Source of the DNA: Streptomyces sp. 35G-GA-8
Lineage (GTDB): Bacteria; Actinomycetota; Actinomycetes; Streptomycetales; Streptomycetaceae
DNA: 64,000 nt
Assembly (NCBI RefSeq): GCF_023534745.1
Contig: NZ_JAMHJQ010000001.1
Coordinates: 1-64,000 of the forward strand
Direction: 5' to 3'
Shown here piece by piece: positions 17,201 to 26,234 of the stretch (position 1 is the stretch's first letter; each line of letters starts with the position of its first letter). The translations under genes were made by a program, and so were the position numbers. The notes below the pieces were generated by a model, which was not told the origin of the DNA, ran no database searches, and saw nothing but the letters and a program-made list of their open reading frames with translations.

Positions 17201-17471
17201 CCGGCTCGGGTTCTTCCATCCTGACGCGCTGACCTTCGGCGAACCGGTGCGGCTCAGCCGGCTGGTGGCCGCGGCGGCGGCCGTACAGGGCGTGGAGAGC
17301 GCCCGGGTGACCCGGCTGATCCGGCTCTTCGACGAGGACCCCGACAACGACATCGCACTGGAGGAAGGCGTGCTGCGGCTCGGCCCGCTGGAGATCGCGC
17401 GTTGCGACAACGATCCGGACCGGCCCGAGAACGGCCGGCTGTCCATCGAACTGGCCGGAGGCGCACGATGA
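14256..17471 (+). CDS. Large baseplate assembly protein (gpJ/gp6-like, Afp11-type)
   Basis: This 1071-residue protein belongs to the putative baseplate assembly family of eCIS and related tails. It has a domain around residues 170-330 containing DYTARDYDTIRRLIL and LVELLAHNADLIGYQQDAVATEAYLDTARRR (split here across two motifs). C-terminally, residues about 780-1060 contain the gpJ-like pattern RFGDGRHGARP, RLGGGKAGNVG, TAEDYAALAAGLPGVRRA and GRLGFFHPDALTFGE. It forms the wedges that trigger sheath contraction. It lies in the ATGA-overlapping chain with the gp25-like gene upstream and the second large baseplate gene downstream. An insert between about 350 and 700 is less conserved-looking and rich in Arg and Glu. 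Confidence 0.85.
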   Translation: MSVRSDQLVCRTDGRRAKVRAARLGGVDAVEVGDDGLTLTVTFLGKAPHGLCPENIRIDGGRRITGIEAVEVSVEREEDPELDDRLFVTLDRTGDTSRYRLSVVATDPYGRPGTEPFHGFDQRYFWADFDFRADCPTPFDREKDERGGVERPCGPPPHTPGAAPALAPAPAPVIDYTARDYDTIRRLILDRLALTTPDWVERNAADLGTTLVELLAHNADLIGYQQDAVATEAYLDTARRRVSVRRHVRLIDYPMHDGVNARAFVTVQTARRLTLPPGTFRFAAVDVRTPAPRDVPEIGTVIDDRDLSVLDERGSVEVFEPVVAEEPLVLSPEHTTIRFWTWGDEVCALPRGATAATLRDAWADKECTARTLELSPGDLLLIEEVRGPRSGTPGDADPAHRQAVRLTSVTPLVDRLSDQPVLEVTWAREDALTFPVCLSTRGGPGCEPVEDVSVARGNVVLVDHGRSGSLHGGADQTVSVPPAPAVLGSCEPSGFGCWDGDAGNATAELINTRIEQTRCGRSLTAEQVRELFAVVGEDATVRAGLTLELAGRRREKVVPGTAYAQAEALATLLAQVVYPGIRPRLRPVLDRSPVVQSVPFPEPRHVSAGQATRLAAIGGRVRERLVELWRSARDHDGLTDHEIVELTVLFGLRVLERLELRRHPVRALRELLHRGERLLAPKLRRLEVLSARARAGTVLDASIAWEIAHSWGPAYAVGLHPGEAVLRGPASALVQDPRAALPAVTVTDGDRSWAPRRDLLSSGPRDPHFVGELEDDGRIALRFGDGRHGARPRPGARLELRYRLGGGKAGNVGAEAINHLVLCRDPEASDAGDPMPVAGVRNPLPAVGGTEPEPIDQVRQLAPLDLKRSRLRAVTAEDYAALAAGLPGVRRAAAEIRWTGSVQEAHIAIDALGNGDPSPELLDSVSYALESYRRIGHDLVVGPARNVPLDIALTVCAEPGRQHGQILAELYRLLGPGRLSGGRLGFFHPDALTFGEPVRLSRLVAAAAAVQGVESARVTRLIRLFDEDPDNDIALEEGVLRLGPLEIARCDNDPDRPENGRLSIELAGGAR

Positions 17472-20400
17472 GCGAGACCCGCACCTGCGGCTGCGGCTGC
17501 GGTGGGCACGACGAGCGCCACGCTCCCCGGCCGCCGTACAACCCGCCGGGCCGGACGGCCCTCGACCACCGGGTCGGTGAGTACGGCTCGTTTCTCGCGG
17601 CCATGCTCGACCGGCTCGCCTCCCCCGCCTATCCCGCGCTGCGCGGACTGACCGTCCGTACCCCGGACGACCCGGCGATCGGACTGCTCGACTCCTGGGC
17701 GGTCGTCGGTGACCTGCTCACGTTCCACTCCGAGCGGATCGCCGAGGAGGGGTATCTCCGTACGGCCCGCGAGTACCGTTCGCTGGCCCTGCTGGGGCGG
17801 CTGGTCGGGCACCGGCCACGGCCCGGTATCGCCTCCGACACCCATCTCGCGTACACCCTGGACCGCGATCCGCGCGCCGAGGACCTGCCGGTGCTGATCC
17901 CGCGCGGCGCGCGCAGCAACAGCGTGCCCGCCTCGGCCGAGGAGGAGTCGCGGACCTTCGAGACCGATGAGGACCTGACGGCCCGCTGGGCCTGGAACGA
18001 GCTGGCGGTACGGCGGCGGCGGCCCGCCCTGCTCACCCCCGACGATCTGCGCGAGCGCTCCGAGATCCGGATCTCCGGGACGGCCGCCTCGTTCCAGACC
18101 GGCGACAGACTGCTGTTCGTCTTCGGCGCGGACGGGGAATCGGCCGGGGAGCGGCAGCTGTCGCGGGTCGCGCGGGTCAGGATCGACCGGGACGACGAGG
18201 TGACGGCGATCGGTCTGCCGCAGTCCGCGCCGCCGTCACTGGCCGAGCTGGTGGCCCGGTTGCGTGAGTGGATCACCAAGGACGGGCGGGAGGCCGAGGA
18301 GGGCGATCCCACCCCCGACAACCCCAATCCGCGCCCTGTCAGCCTGATTATCGATGATTTCGACGTTCAGGTGCTGGCGCCGCTGCGCGCCGATCTGGAC
18401 GGCATCACATCCCCGGCGGCATTCGCCGGGCGGCTCGCGGATCCGCATGAGCGGCTCGCCGAGGCGGGGGCCCTCGCGGCCGCGTACGAGGAGGTCGCGG
18501 CCTGGTTCGAGCGGCTGGAGGCCGTGGTCGGCGAACTGATCGAGCGCGCCTCCGAGTTGGAGCCCGCACAACCAGTGCCGCCCGTGCCGCCCGTGCCGCC
18601 CGCTCCCCTCGCGAACGCGTCCGCGAACACCGGGGCGGCGGACTCCCGCGCGGAGACCACCGGGGCGGCAGACTCCCCGGCCCTGCGGGCGCTCGGCGCC
18701 GTACTGCCGGCCCTGCGCACCCGGGTCGTCAGGCCCCCGTCGGGAGCCCGCGCGCTCCCGCACGACCCGGCACGCCTCTTCGCGCCGGGCTCCGACCTCG
18801 GCGCGCGGCTGCTGGCCGCGCTCGATCCACGGATCGCGGACGGGATGTACACGGCGTGGCGCAACGCGGCCCCGGCCGTGCCCGCGCTGCTGCGCGAGGT
18901 CCAGGCGATGCGGGTGACCTCGGCGCCCTTCGGGGCGACGGCGCCGCTCAAGCCCGTTCAGGACGAGCGTGGGCGGGTCATCCGGCAGACCGACTGGCCG
19001 CTGGGCGGCTCGTCCCTCACCACCATGCGGATCGTGTACGACACGGCGGGCCGGGTGCCGGTTCGCGCCGAGTTCCAGCACACGGAGACCGGCTCATCGG
19101 TACAGCGGTCGGAGAATCTGCCCGCGGAGATCACCTTCGATCTGGCGCCCGGCCGGGTCTCGCTGGTGACCCGTACCGCCCAGGACCGCGATCTGAGCTG
19201 GCTCTCCCGGCGTCCGGCCGACTCCCAGGAGCCGGGCGTGACCGCCCAGTTGCTGCCCGGCCTCCCCGAGCGGACGCTCTTCGTCTCGCGCCCCGGCGAG
19301 GACGGCCGGGTTCATGTGGCCGTGCACAATGGCGAGGCCCTGGAGTGGTGGCTCGCTCCCGGCGAGCACAAGCAGGTCACCCATGGAGAGCTGGAGCTGA
19401 CCGTGCGGTACACCGTCGGCGGCGAGCCGGCGAATGTCGAGATCGGACTCGCGACCGTCCCCGAGCAGACCAACCGCCATACGCTACCGCTCGATTCCGT
19501 GCAGGAGGGCATCACGGTCGGCAGCTGGGTCGTGGTCGAGCGCCCCCGCAAGGGCGCCGAGGGGCCCGACGGAATCCCGGGCGACAGGAAGCTCGCGTCC
19601 GTCACCACTCGGGTGACCGCCCTGCGCACCGCCGCGTACACCAACTACGGGATCACCGGCCGGGGCACCGAACTGACGCTCGCCGACCCCTGGCTGGACG
19701 AGCACGACGTCCTGCTCTCCACGATCCGGGACACCACCGTGCACGCGGGCGGTGAGGCGCTGCGCCTCGCCGACGAGCCGCTGGGCGAGGACGTCCACGG
19801 CAATGAGCTCGAACTGGCCCAGCTGTACGACGGGTTGCGGCCCGGACGGTATCTGATCGTGTCGGGCGAGCGCACCGACATCCCCTACACGGCCGGGGTG
19901 CGCGGCACCGAACTGGCCGTCATCGCCGAGGTGGAGCAGGCGCTCGACCCCCAACTGCCCGGTGACCATGTCCATACGAAACTCACCCTCACCGCGGACC
20001 TGGCCCACCGCTACCGCCGTGACACCGTGCGCGTCCAGGGCAATGTGGTCCCCGCGTCGCACGGCGAGAGCCGTGACGAGCCGATCGGCAGCGGCGACGC
20101 AGGCCGGATCAACCAGACGTTCGCCCTCTGGCAGTCGCCGCTGACCTGGCTGCCCGCGGACAATCCACTGGGGGCCACGCCCACCCTGGAGGTACGGGTC
20201 GACGGTCTGCTCTGGCACGCGGTGGACAGCCTGGCCGGACGCGGTCCGCGTGAGCGGGTGTATGTCATCGGCACGGCCGCGGACGGGCGGACGACCGTGA
20301 CCTTCGGCGACGGGGTGTTCGGCGCACGGCTGCCGTCCGGGCACGAGAATGTCCGGGCCCGCTACCGCTTCGGCACCGGCAGCGCCGCCAACGTACCGGC

Positions 20401-21301
20401 GGACCGGATCACCCAGGCCGTCACCCGGCCGCTCGGCGTCACGGCCGTCACCAATCCGGGGCCCGCCACGGGCGGTGCGGACGCCGACGGTCCCGGTCTG
20501 ACCCGGCGCACGACCCCGCTCGCGGTCTCCGCTCTTGACCGGCTCGTCTCCCTCAGGGACTACGAGGACTTCGCCCGCTCGCGTGCGGGCATCGGCCGGG
20601 CGGCGGTCCGCGAGATCTTCGACGGGCGGCGGCGGGTGCTGCATATGACGGTCGCCGGGGTCGATGACATCGCGATCGCCGAGGACTCCGAGGTGCTGCG
20701 CGCCCTGCGGTCCTCGCTCGCCCGTTACGGCGACTCGCGGCTGCCCGTGCGCGTGGACGTACGTGAGTTGGTGCTGCTGCTGCTCGCGGCGCGGGTGAAG
20801 GTGGCCCGTGATCACACCTGGAGTGTGGTCGAACCCCGGTTGCGGCAGGCGCTGCTGCGTGAATTCGGCAGCGGACGGAGGGAGTTGGGCGAGCCCGCCC
20901 GGCTCTCGGACGTGCTGGCGACGGCCCACCGGGTGCCGGGTGTGGACTATGTGGATGTCGATGTGTTCACCGGGGTGTCCGCGTCCGTCACCCCCGAGGA
21001 GTTGATCGGGCTCGTGGGCGACCTGGACCGGCCGCGCCCGGCGGTCCCGGCGCGGCTCGCCACATACGACGAGGACGTGCATGTGGTCGGCGAGCGGGAC
21101 GGCGAGACGCTCACCCGGATCGCCGGGCAGTACGGCATCCCGCTGGCCGAACTGCTGCGGCTGAACCCGGACATCACCGATACCCGGCGGCAGGCGAGGG
21201 GACGGGCCGTGTGTGTCTTCCGGGGCATCAGGCCGGCCCAGCTCGCTCTGTTGTCACCGCATGTCGCGGACACACTGATTCTGACGGAGGTCACCGCATG
21301 A
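17468..21301 (+). CDS. Second large baseplate protein (Afp12-type) with C-terminal LysM-like module
   Basis: This 1277-residue protein starts at ATG 17468, overlapping the previous stop. The N-terminus has a cysteine cluster (CGCGCGG). The next part, DHRVGEYGSFLAAMLDRLASP and WAVVGDLLTFHSERIAEEGY in separate blocks, is a hallmark of eCIS baseplate proteins of this type. The C-terminal third has RFGTGSAANVPADRI and SLRDYEDFARSRAGIGRA, echoing the gpJ fold. Residues about 1204-1252 look like a LysM module (GERDGETLTRIAGQYGIP, LLRLNPDITD). An Ala/Pro-rich insert (about 365-430) is probably a loop. Its role is the outer baseplate, possibly contacting the wall through LysM. Confidence 0.85.
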   Translation: MSETRTCGCGCGGHDERHAPRPPYNPPGRTALDHRVGEYGSFLAAMLDRLASPAYPALRGLTVRTPDDPAIGLLDSWAVVGDLLTFHSERIAEEGYLRTAREYRSLALLGRLVGHRPRPGIASDTHLAYTLDRDPRAEDLPVLIPRGARSNSVPASAEEESRTFETDEDLTARWAWNELAVRRRRPALLTPDDLRERSEIRISGTAASFQTGDRLLFVFGADGESAGERQLSRVARVRIDRDDEVTAIGLPQSAPPSLAELVARLREWITKDGREAEEGDPTPDNPNPRPVSLIIDDFDVQVLAPLRADLDGITSPAAFAGRLADPHERLAEAGALAAAYEEVAAWFERLEAVVGELIERASELEPAQPVPPVPPVPPAPLANASANTGAADSRAETTGAADSPALRALGAVLPALRTRVVRPPSGARALPHDPARLFAPGSDLGARLLAALDPRIADGMYTAWRNAAPAVPALLREVQAMRVTSAPFGATAPLKPVQDERGRVIRQTDWPLGGSSLTTMRIVYDTAGRVPVRAEFQHTETGSSVQRSENLPAEITFDLAPGRVSLVTRTAQDRDLSWLSRRPADSQEPGVTAQLLPGLPERTLFVSRPGEDGRVHVAVHNGEALEWWLAPGEHKQVTHGELELTVRYTVGGEPANVEIGLATVPEQTNRHTLPLDSVQEGITVGSWVVVERPRKGAEGPDGIPGDRKLASVTTRVTALRTAAYTNYGITGRGTELTLADPWLDEHDVLLSTIRDTTVHAGGEALRLADEPLGEDVHGNELELAQLYDGLRPGRYLIVSGERTDIPYTAGVRGTELAVIAEVEQALDPQLPGDHVHTKLTLTADLAHRYRRDTVRVQGNVVPASHGESRDEPIGSGDAGRINQTFALWQSPLTWLPADNPLGATPTLEVRVDGLLWHAVDSLAGRGPRERVYVIGTAADGRTTVTFGDGVFGARLPSGHENVRARYRFGTGSAANVPADRITQAVTRPLGVTAVTNPGPATGGADADGPGLTRRTTPLAVSALDRLVSLRDYEDFARSRAGIGRAAVREIFDGRRRVLHMTVAGVDDIAIAEDSEVLRALRSSLARYGDSRLPVRVDVRELVLLLLAARVKVARDHTWSVVEPRLRQALLREFGSGRRELGEPARLSDVLATAHRVPGVDYVDVDVFTGVSASVTPEELIGLVGDLDRPRPAVPARLATYDEDVHVVGERDGETLTRIAGQYGIPLAELLRLNPDITDTRRQARGRAVCVFRGIRPAQLALLSPHVADTLILTEVTA

Positions 21302-23508
21302 GCAGGGAACCGGACGGGCTCGCGGAGCTGCTCCCGCAGTGGCACCGGCTGCGCGACGCCGAGGGCGGGGAGCCGCTGCGCGCGCTGCTCGCGGTGATCG
21401 CCGAGCAGGTCGACCGGGTCCGCGACGGGGTCGAACAGAGCTATGAGGACTGGTTCGTGGAGACCGCGGCGCCCTGGGTGCTGCCGTATCTCGGCGATCT
21501 GGTCGGCTACACGCCGCTGCCCGGCTATGAGCGGGTGCTCGCGAGGGGCCTGGCGGACGGCGGCGACGCCGAGGAGGCGCGCGACCGGCTCGCCGAGGCC
21601 CTGGCGCCGCGCGCCGATGTCGCCGCGACCGTCGCCAACCGGCGGCGCAAGGGCACCCTGGCGCTGCTGGAGGAGCTGGCCGGGGATGTGGCGGGATGGC
21701 CCGCGCGGGCGGTGGAGTTCTCCCGTCTCCTGGCACATCAGCAGCCCGTCAAGCTGTACGGATCGGGGACGGCGGCCGTGAACGCGCGCCGGCTGGAGCG
21801 CGGCCGGCTCGTGGACGTACGGGAGGGCGCGGCGCTGGATCTGGCGGGCGGGCCGTTCGGTACGGTCGCGCGGTCGGTGAACGTACGGCGGGCCGATTCG
21901 GCGCGCACGCGGGGCGGCCAGTCCCCGGCCGGGGTGGGCCTGTTCGTGTGGCGGCTGAAGCCGTACCACCTGACCAAGGCGCCCGCGTACTGCGTCGACC
22001 GGGCCCGTAACCTCTACACGTTCTCGATCCTGGGCAATGACACCCCGCTGGTGACGAAGCCGGTGCCCGAGCCGTCCGCCACCCATGTGGCTACCATCGA
22101 CAACGTCCCCGCGTATGTCCGCCGTCGGCAGCTCGCCGACCGGCTCGCGGACTACTACGGTCCCGGCAGGAGCTTCACGATCTGGCGCGACGGCCAGGAC
22201 GAGCCGGTGGCACCGGCGGATCTCGTGGTGGCGGATCTGACGGACTGGCGCTACCGGCCCAAGCGCGGGCAGGTCGCGGTCGACCCCGAGCTGGGCCGGA
22301 TCGCCTTCGGCTCGCGCTCCGCGCCGCGCCAGGGTGTCTGGGTCACGTACCACTGCGCGTTCTCGGACGACACGGGCGGCGGTGAGTATCCGCGCGACCG
22401 GGAGACGCCGGTGTCCTCGGCTGTCTACCGGGTCGGCCCCGGCCGGCCGTACCAGCGGATCATGGACGCGTACGCGCAGTGGCGCGCGGACCGGCGGGCC
22501 GGGCGCTGCGGACCCGACGGGCTGATCGAGATCACGCACAGCGGTGCCTATCAGGAGCAGCTGGACTTCGATCTGGACCCCGGTGACCGGCTGGAGGTGC
22601 GGGCCGCCGAGGGCACCCGGCCGGTGATCCGACTGCTCGACTGGTACAGCAACCGGCCCGACGCGCTCAATATCCGGGCGCGGGACGAGGAAGCACGGCG
22701 GGACGCGGAGGCGCGGCGGGACGCGGGCGGCCGGAAGGGCGCGGGCGAGGCTCCCCGCATCGTGCTCGACGGTCTGCTGATCACCGGGCGCGGGCTCCAT
22801 GTCGCCGGTCCCATGGGCTCGGTCGTGCTGCGGCACTGCACGCTCGTGCCCGGCTGGTCGCTGGAGCCCCACTGCGAGCCGCACTCCCCGGAGGAACCGA
22901 GTCTGGTGCTGGACAGGACCACCGCGTGCGTGGAGATCGAGCGGTGTGTCCTCGGCACCATCGAGGTGATCGGTGACGAGGTGGGGCACGACCCGCTGCC
23001 CCTCCATATCCGCGACAGCGTCCTGGACGCCACCGGTCATGACCGGGCGGCCCTGTCCGCCCCGGACTGCCGGCATGCCCACGCCGTGCTGCACGCGCAC
23101 CGCACCACCGTCATCGGTGAGGTCCATGCCCACGCGGTGGAGATCGCCGAGAACTCCCTGTTCACCGGGGCGCTGCGGGTGGCCAGGCGGGGCGTCGGGT
23201 GCGTGCGGTTCTCGTACGTACCGCCCGGCTCGCGCACCCCGCGCCGCCACCGCTGCCAGCCGGACCTGGTGGGGGGCGAGGAGGCCGCCCGGGTGCGGCC
23301 GTTGTTCACATCCGAGCGGTACGGCACGCCCGCGTACGGGCAGTTGGCGGACGGGTGCGCCGAGGAGATCAAGCGGGGCGCCGAGGACGGCTCAGAGATG
23401 GGTGCCTTCCACGATCTCCACCAGCCGCAGCGCCTGGACAGTCTGCGGGCGCGGCTGGCCGAGTACACCCCGGCCGGTACCGACGCCGGGATCGTGACCG
23501 TGACCTGA
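21298..23508 (+). CDS. gpI-like phage tail protein with beta-helix-like C-terminal region
   Basis: This 736-residue protein starts at ATG 21298, overlapping the baseplate stop by 4. The N-terminal 90 residues are gpI/tail-protein-I-like: LLPQWHRLRDAEGG, a long helix, WVLPYLGDLVGYTPLPG. Residues about 380-700 contain repeated short strands (IVLDGLLITGRGLHVAG, VVLRHCTLVPGW, VEIERCVLGTIEVIG). These resemble a right-handed beta-helix interrupted by a charged insert at about 460-483 (EEARRDAEARRDAGG). Such a region could be a fibre-like or wedge-anchoring element. The family assignment is fairly safe; the beta-helix is my reading of the strand periodicity. Confidence 0.75.
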   Translation: MSREPDGLAELLPQWHRLRDAEGGEPLRALLAVIAEQVDRVRDGVEQSYEDWFVETAAPWVLPYLGDLVGYTPLPGYERVLARGLADGGDAEEARDRLAEALAPRADVAATVANRRRKGTLALLEELAGDVAGWPARAVEFSRLLAHQQPVKLYGSGTAAVNARRLERGRLVDVREGAALDLAGGPFGTVARSVNVRRADSARTRGGQSPAGVGLFVWRLKPYHLTKAPAYCVDRARNLYTFSILGNDTPLVTKPVPEPSATHVATIDNVPAYVRRRQLADRLADYYGPGRSFTIWRDGQDEPVAPADLVVADLTDWRYRPKRGQVAVDPELGRIAFGSRSAPRQGVWVTYHCAFSDDTGGGEYPRDRETPVSSAVYRVGPGRPYQRIMDAYAQWRADRRAGRCGPDGLIEITHSGAYQEQLDFDLDPGDRLEVRAAEGTRPVIRLLDWYSNRPDALNIRARDEEARRDAEARRDAGGRKGAGEAPRIVLDGLLITGRGLHVAGPMGSVVLRHCTLVPGWSLEPHCEPHSPEEPSLVLDRTTACVEIERCVLGTIEVIGDEVGHDPLPLHIRDSVLDATGHDRAALSAPDCRHAHAVLHAHRTTVIGEVHAHAVEIAENSLFTGALRVARRGVGCVRFSYVPPGSRTPRRHRCQPDLVGGEEAARVRPLFTSERYGTPAYGQLADGCAEEIKRGAEDGSEMGAFHDLHQPQRLDSLRARLAEYTPAGTDAGIVTVT

Positions 23509-23617
23509 GCCCTCCTTCGCCCCGCGCCCCGTCCCATGACCGATGCCGTGACCCCGTATCCCGTGAACCCGTATCCCGCGCGACCGAATGCCGATCTTCC
23601 GAGGGGGACCCCTTCCC

Positions 23618-25213
23618 ATGCACGCAGATATCTCCCGCATCACCTTCCGGCCCGACCGGCACTACTCGGCGGTGATCGCCCAGCAGGGCCGCGTCCAGCT
23701 CGACGCGGACGCGAATGAGCAGGCCGCGATCCAGCTGTATCAGGCCCGTACTCTCGCCGCCGATCTGATCGGGCCGCACGGGGGCCCGCGCGGTGCCACC
23801 GGATTCGCGCTGGACTTCGTGGGCGGCGGCCGGGAGCTGGACGATCTGACCATCGCGGGCGGCCGTTACTACGTCGACGGCATCCTGGTGGACGCGACAC
23901 GGCCGGCGCCCGGGGTGCCCGTCGAGGAGGACGCGGCCCCGGCCGAGGACGATGACAAGGACACTCCAGCGGCGCCGGAAGCGCCGGCCACCTGGACGTA
24001 CTGGGACCAGCCCGACGCGTACCGCGACCCGGAGCGGCCCGCCGACCGGCTGCCCACCCAATACCCCTATCTGGTCTATCTGAAGGTGTGGGAGCGTTCG
24101 GTCACGGCGGCCGAGGACCCGCTGCTGCGGGAGGTCGCGCTGGGCTCGGCGATGCCCGACACGGCGGCCAGGCTCAAGGTCGTCTGGCAGCTGCTGCCGC
24201 TGTCCGGCGAGCGGCTGGAGCTGGATCCGGCGGACGGAACACCGCAGGAGCAGGCCCGCGCGGCGTTCCGCACGTGGGTGGCGGCGCAGGCGCCGACGGC
24301 GCGGATGGCGGCGCGCGCCCGGCGGCCCGAGCACGCGGACGAGGACCCGTGCCTGGTGAAACCGGACGCGCGGTACCGGGGGCCGGAGAACCAGATGTAC
24401 CGGGTGGAGATCCATCAGGGCGGGGCGGCGAAGGACGCGACGTTCAAGTGGTCCAGGGAGAACGGCTCGGTGACCTTCCCGGTCGACGGACTCGACGGTA
24501 CGTGGGTGGAGCTGGCCTCGCTCGGCGGTGACGACAAGCTGGATCTGAACGTCGGCGACCAGGTCGAGTTCGCCGACACCGCGTATCTGAGCAGGGGCGA
24601 GCCGCTGCCGCTGCTCAGGGTGGAGGAGGTCGACCTGCCGGGACGGCGGGTACGGCTCTCCGGCGAGCCGGACCCGTCGGTGGGACGCCGGCCCGAGCTG
24701 CATCCGTTCCTGCGCCGCTGGGACCACCGGCCGGACGCGCACCACACGAGTGGGGCGGGGCGGTCGGGACGGCAGAAGCGGGGCGCGACGAAGCCGCGCG
24801 ACGGCGCGCTGCGGATCGAGGAGGGTGGCTGGATTCCGCTGGAGGACGGCGTTCTCGTCTACTTCGAGCCGGGGAAAACCTATCGCTCCGGTGACTTCTG
24901 GACCGTTCCCGCGCGTACGGCGACCGGAGATGTGGAATGGCCCAAGGACACGGCCCGTCGGCCGCTGCTCCGCGCACCCGGTGGGGTCCAGTACCACTAC
25001 GCTCCGCTCGCGTGGGTGTTCGGCGAAGGGTCCGCCGCCGATCTGCGGCTGGCGTTCGCCCCGCTGGCCACTCCTGTCCCGCCGGCCAACGAGGCGCAGC
25101 TGGCGGCGGAGACGGCGGCCGAGGAAGAGGCCGTCGCCGCCGAACTCGCCGCGACGGACGACGCCGCGGAACGGGCGCCGGAACAGAACAGCGAGGGACA
25201 GAAAGAGAACTGA
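23618..25213 (+). CDS. DUF6519-type eCIS/tail-associated protein
   Basis: This 531-residue protein starts at ATG 23618 after GAGGGGG. The beginning, HADISRITFRPDRHYSAVI, then QQGRVQLDADANEQAAI, is the recognisable N-terminal signature of DUF6519 proteins, which recur at the end of actinobacterial eCIS operons. A middle part contains YRVEIHQGG and FKWSRENGSVTFPV, also typical. An acidic Glu/Asp/Ala insert lies around 105-130, and the C-terminal 40 residues are Ala/Glu-rich. Its role in the particle is not established; it may be a fibre or baseplate-peripheral subunit. It is separated from the upstream gene by 109 bases with no clear terminator. Confidence 0.75.
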   Translation: MHADISRITFRPDRHYSAVIAQQGRVQLDADANEQAAIQLYQARTLAADLIGPHGGPRGATGFALDFVGGGRELDDLTIAGGRYYVDGILVDATRPAPGVPVEEDAAPAEDDDKDTPAAPEAPATWTYWDQPDAYRDPERPADRLPTQYPYLVYLKVWERSVTAAEDPLLREVALGSAMPDTAARLKVVWQLLPLSGERLELDPADGTPQEQARAAFRTWVAAQAPTARMAARARRPEHADEDPCLVKPDARYRGPENQMYRVEIHQGGAAKDATFKWSRENGSVTFPVDGLDGTWVELASLGGDDKLDLNVGDQVEFADTAYLSRGEPLPLLRVEEVDLPGRRVRLSGEPDPSVGRRPELHPFLRRWDHRPDAHHTSGAGRSGRQKRGATKPRDGALRIEEGGWIPLEDGVLVYFEPGKTYRSGDFWTVPARTATGDVEWPKDTARRPLLRAPGGVQYHYAPLAWVFGEGSAADLRLAFAPLATPVPPANEAQLAAETAAEEEAVAAELAATDDAAERAPEQNSEGQKEN

Positions 25214-25243
25214 CGGCTCGTCGGAAAGTGAAGGAGCATCGCG

Positions 25244-26125
25244 ATGGCAACGCCTCTGACCGCCACCAAACTGCTGCAAGTCCTCCGTAACGAAGGTCTG
25301 CGCGTCGTCGAGCACCGGAGCTGGCGCACGCACAACCGCAACCACAAGGGGCCCTGGGGGCCGCTGCACGGTGTGATGATCCATCACACCGTGACCTCGG
25401 GGACGGAGAGCTCAGTGGAGCTCTGCTACAACGGCCATTCGAGCCTGCCCGGCCCGCTGTGCCACGGTGTGATCGCCAAGGACGGCACGGTGTATCTGGT
25501 CGGCAACGGCCGGGCCAACCACGCCGGACTCGGTGACGACGATGTCCTGCGCGCGGTGATCAACGAGTCGGCGCTGCCCGCCGACAACGAGGCCAACACC
25601 GACGGCAACCGCTACTTCTACGGCTTCGAGTGCGTCAACCTGGGCAATGGCACGGACCCGTGGCCAGCCGCCCAGTTGGAGGCGATCGAGAAGGCCGCGG
25701 CGGCGATCTGCCGGGCGCACGGCTGGACGCAGCGCTCGGTGATCGGTCATAAGGAGTGGCAGCCGGGGAAGATCGATCCGCGCGGCTTCACGATGGAGTC
25801 GATGCGGACGCGGATCGGGAACCGGCTCGGCGGCAAGCCGGACGGCCCCTCGTCACCGCCGCCGAAGCCTCCGGCGACATTCGAACCCTTCCCCGGGGCG
25901 GCCTTCTTCGCGGTCGGCCGGCGCAGCGCCGTGATCACGGCGATGGGCAAGCGGCTGGTGGCGGAGGGGTGCGGACGGTACGAGGTGGGCCCCGGGCCGG
26001 ACTGGACCGAGGCCGACCGCTCGTCGTACGCGGCCTGGCAGCGCAAGCTCGGCTACACGGGAAGCGACGCCGACGGGATACCGGGCAAGACGAGTTGGGA
26101 CAAGCTCAAGGTGCCCAACGTCTGA
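25244..26125 (+). CDS. Amidase_2/PGRP-type N-acetylmuramoyl-L-alanine amidase with C-terminal peptidoglycan-binding-like region
   Basis: This 293-residue protein begins with ATG 25244 behind a GAAGGAG ribosome site. Residues about 15-190 are a type-2 amidase: MIHHTVTS (zinc ligand among H47/H48), HGVIAKDGTVYLVGNG, NHAG, and the distal ligands in IGHKEWQPGKIDP. The linker is Pro-rich (SSPPPKPPATF). Residues about 220-293 (FFAVGRRSAVITAMGKRL, YAAWQRKLGY, DGIPGKTSW) resemble the peptidoglycan-binding domain that follows such amidases in Streptomyces. There is no signal peptide, so it probably reaches the wall with the injection particle or acts at cell lysis. It closes the eCIS transcription unit. 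Confidence 0.85.
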   Translation: MATPLTATKLLQVLRNEGLRVVEHRSWRTHNRNHKGPWGPLHGVMIHHTVTSGTESSVELCYNGHSSLPGPLCHGVIAKDGTVYLVGNGRANHAGLGDDDVLRAVINESALPADNEANTDGNRYFYGFECVNLGNGTDPWPAAQLEAIEKAAAAICRAHGWTQRSVIGHKEWQPGKIDPRGFTMESMRTRIGNRLGGKPDGPSSPPPKPPATFEPFPGAAFFAVGRRSAVITAMGKRLVAEGCGRYEVGPGPDWTEADRSSYAAWQRKLGYTGSDADGIPGKTSWDKLKVPNV

Positions 26126-26165
26126 TCCGGCGGGCCGAAGCCGTGATCTGACGGGATCTGTTCCA

Positions 26166-26231
26166 CCGCGCACCGGCCGGACACCCCGGCGAATCAGGGC
26201 CCGAGCCCGAGGGGATCCGGCCGGTGCGCGG
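26166..26231. terminator. Bidirectional terminator between eCIS operon and acetyltransferase
   Basis: A perfect 16-bp inverted repeat has arms CCGCGCACCGGCCGGA (26166-26181) and its reverse complement at 26216-26231, with a 34-base loop. It lies just after the amidase stop and against the end of the convergent acetyltransferase gene. There is no U-tract, as usual for streptomycete terminators. Confidence 0.7.
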
Positions 26232-26234
26232 GAA

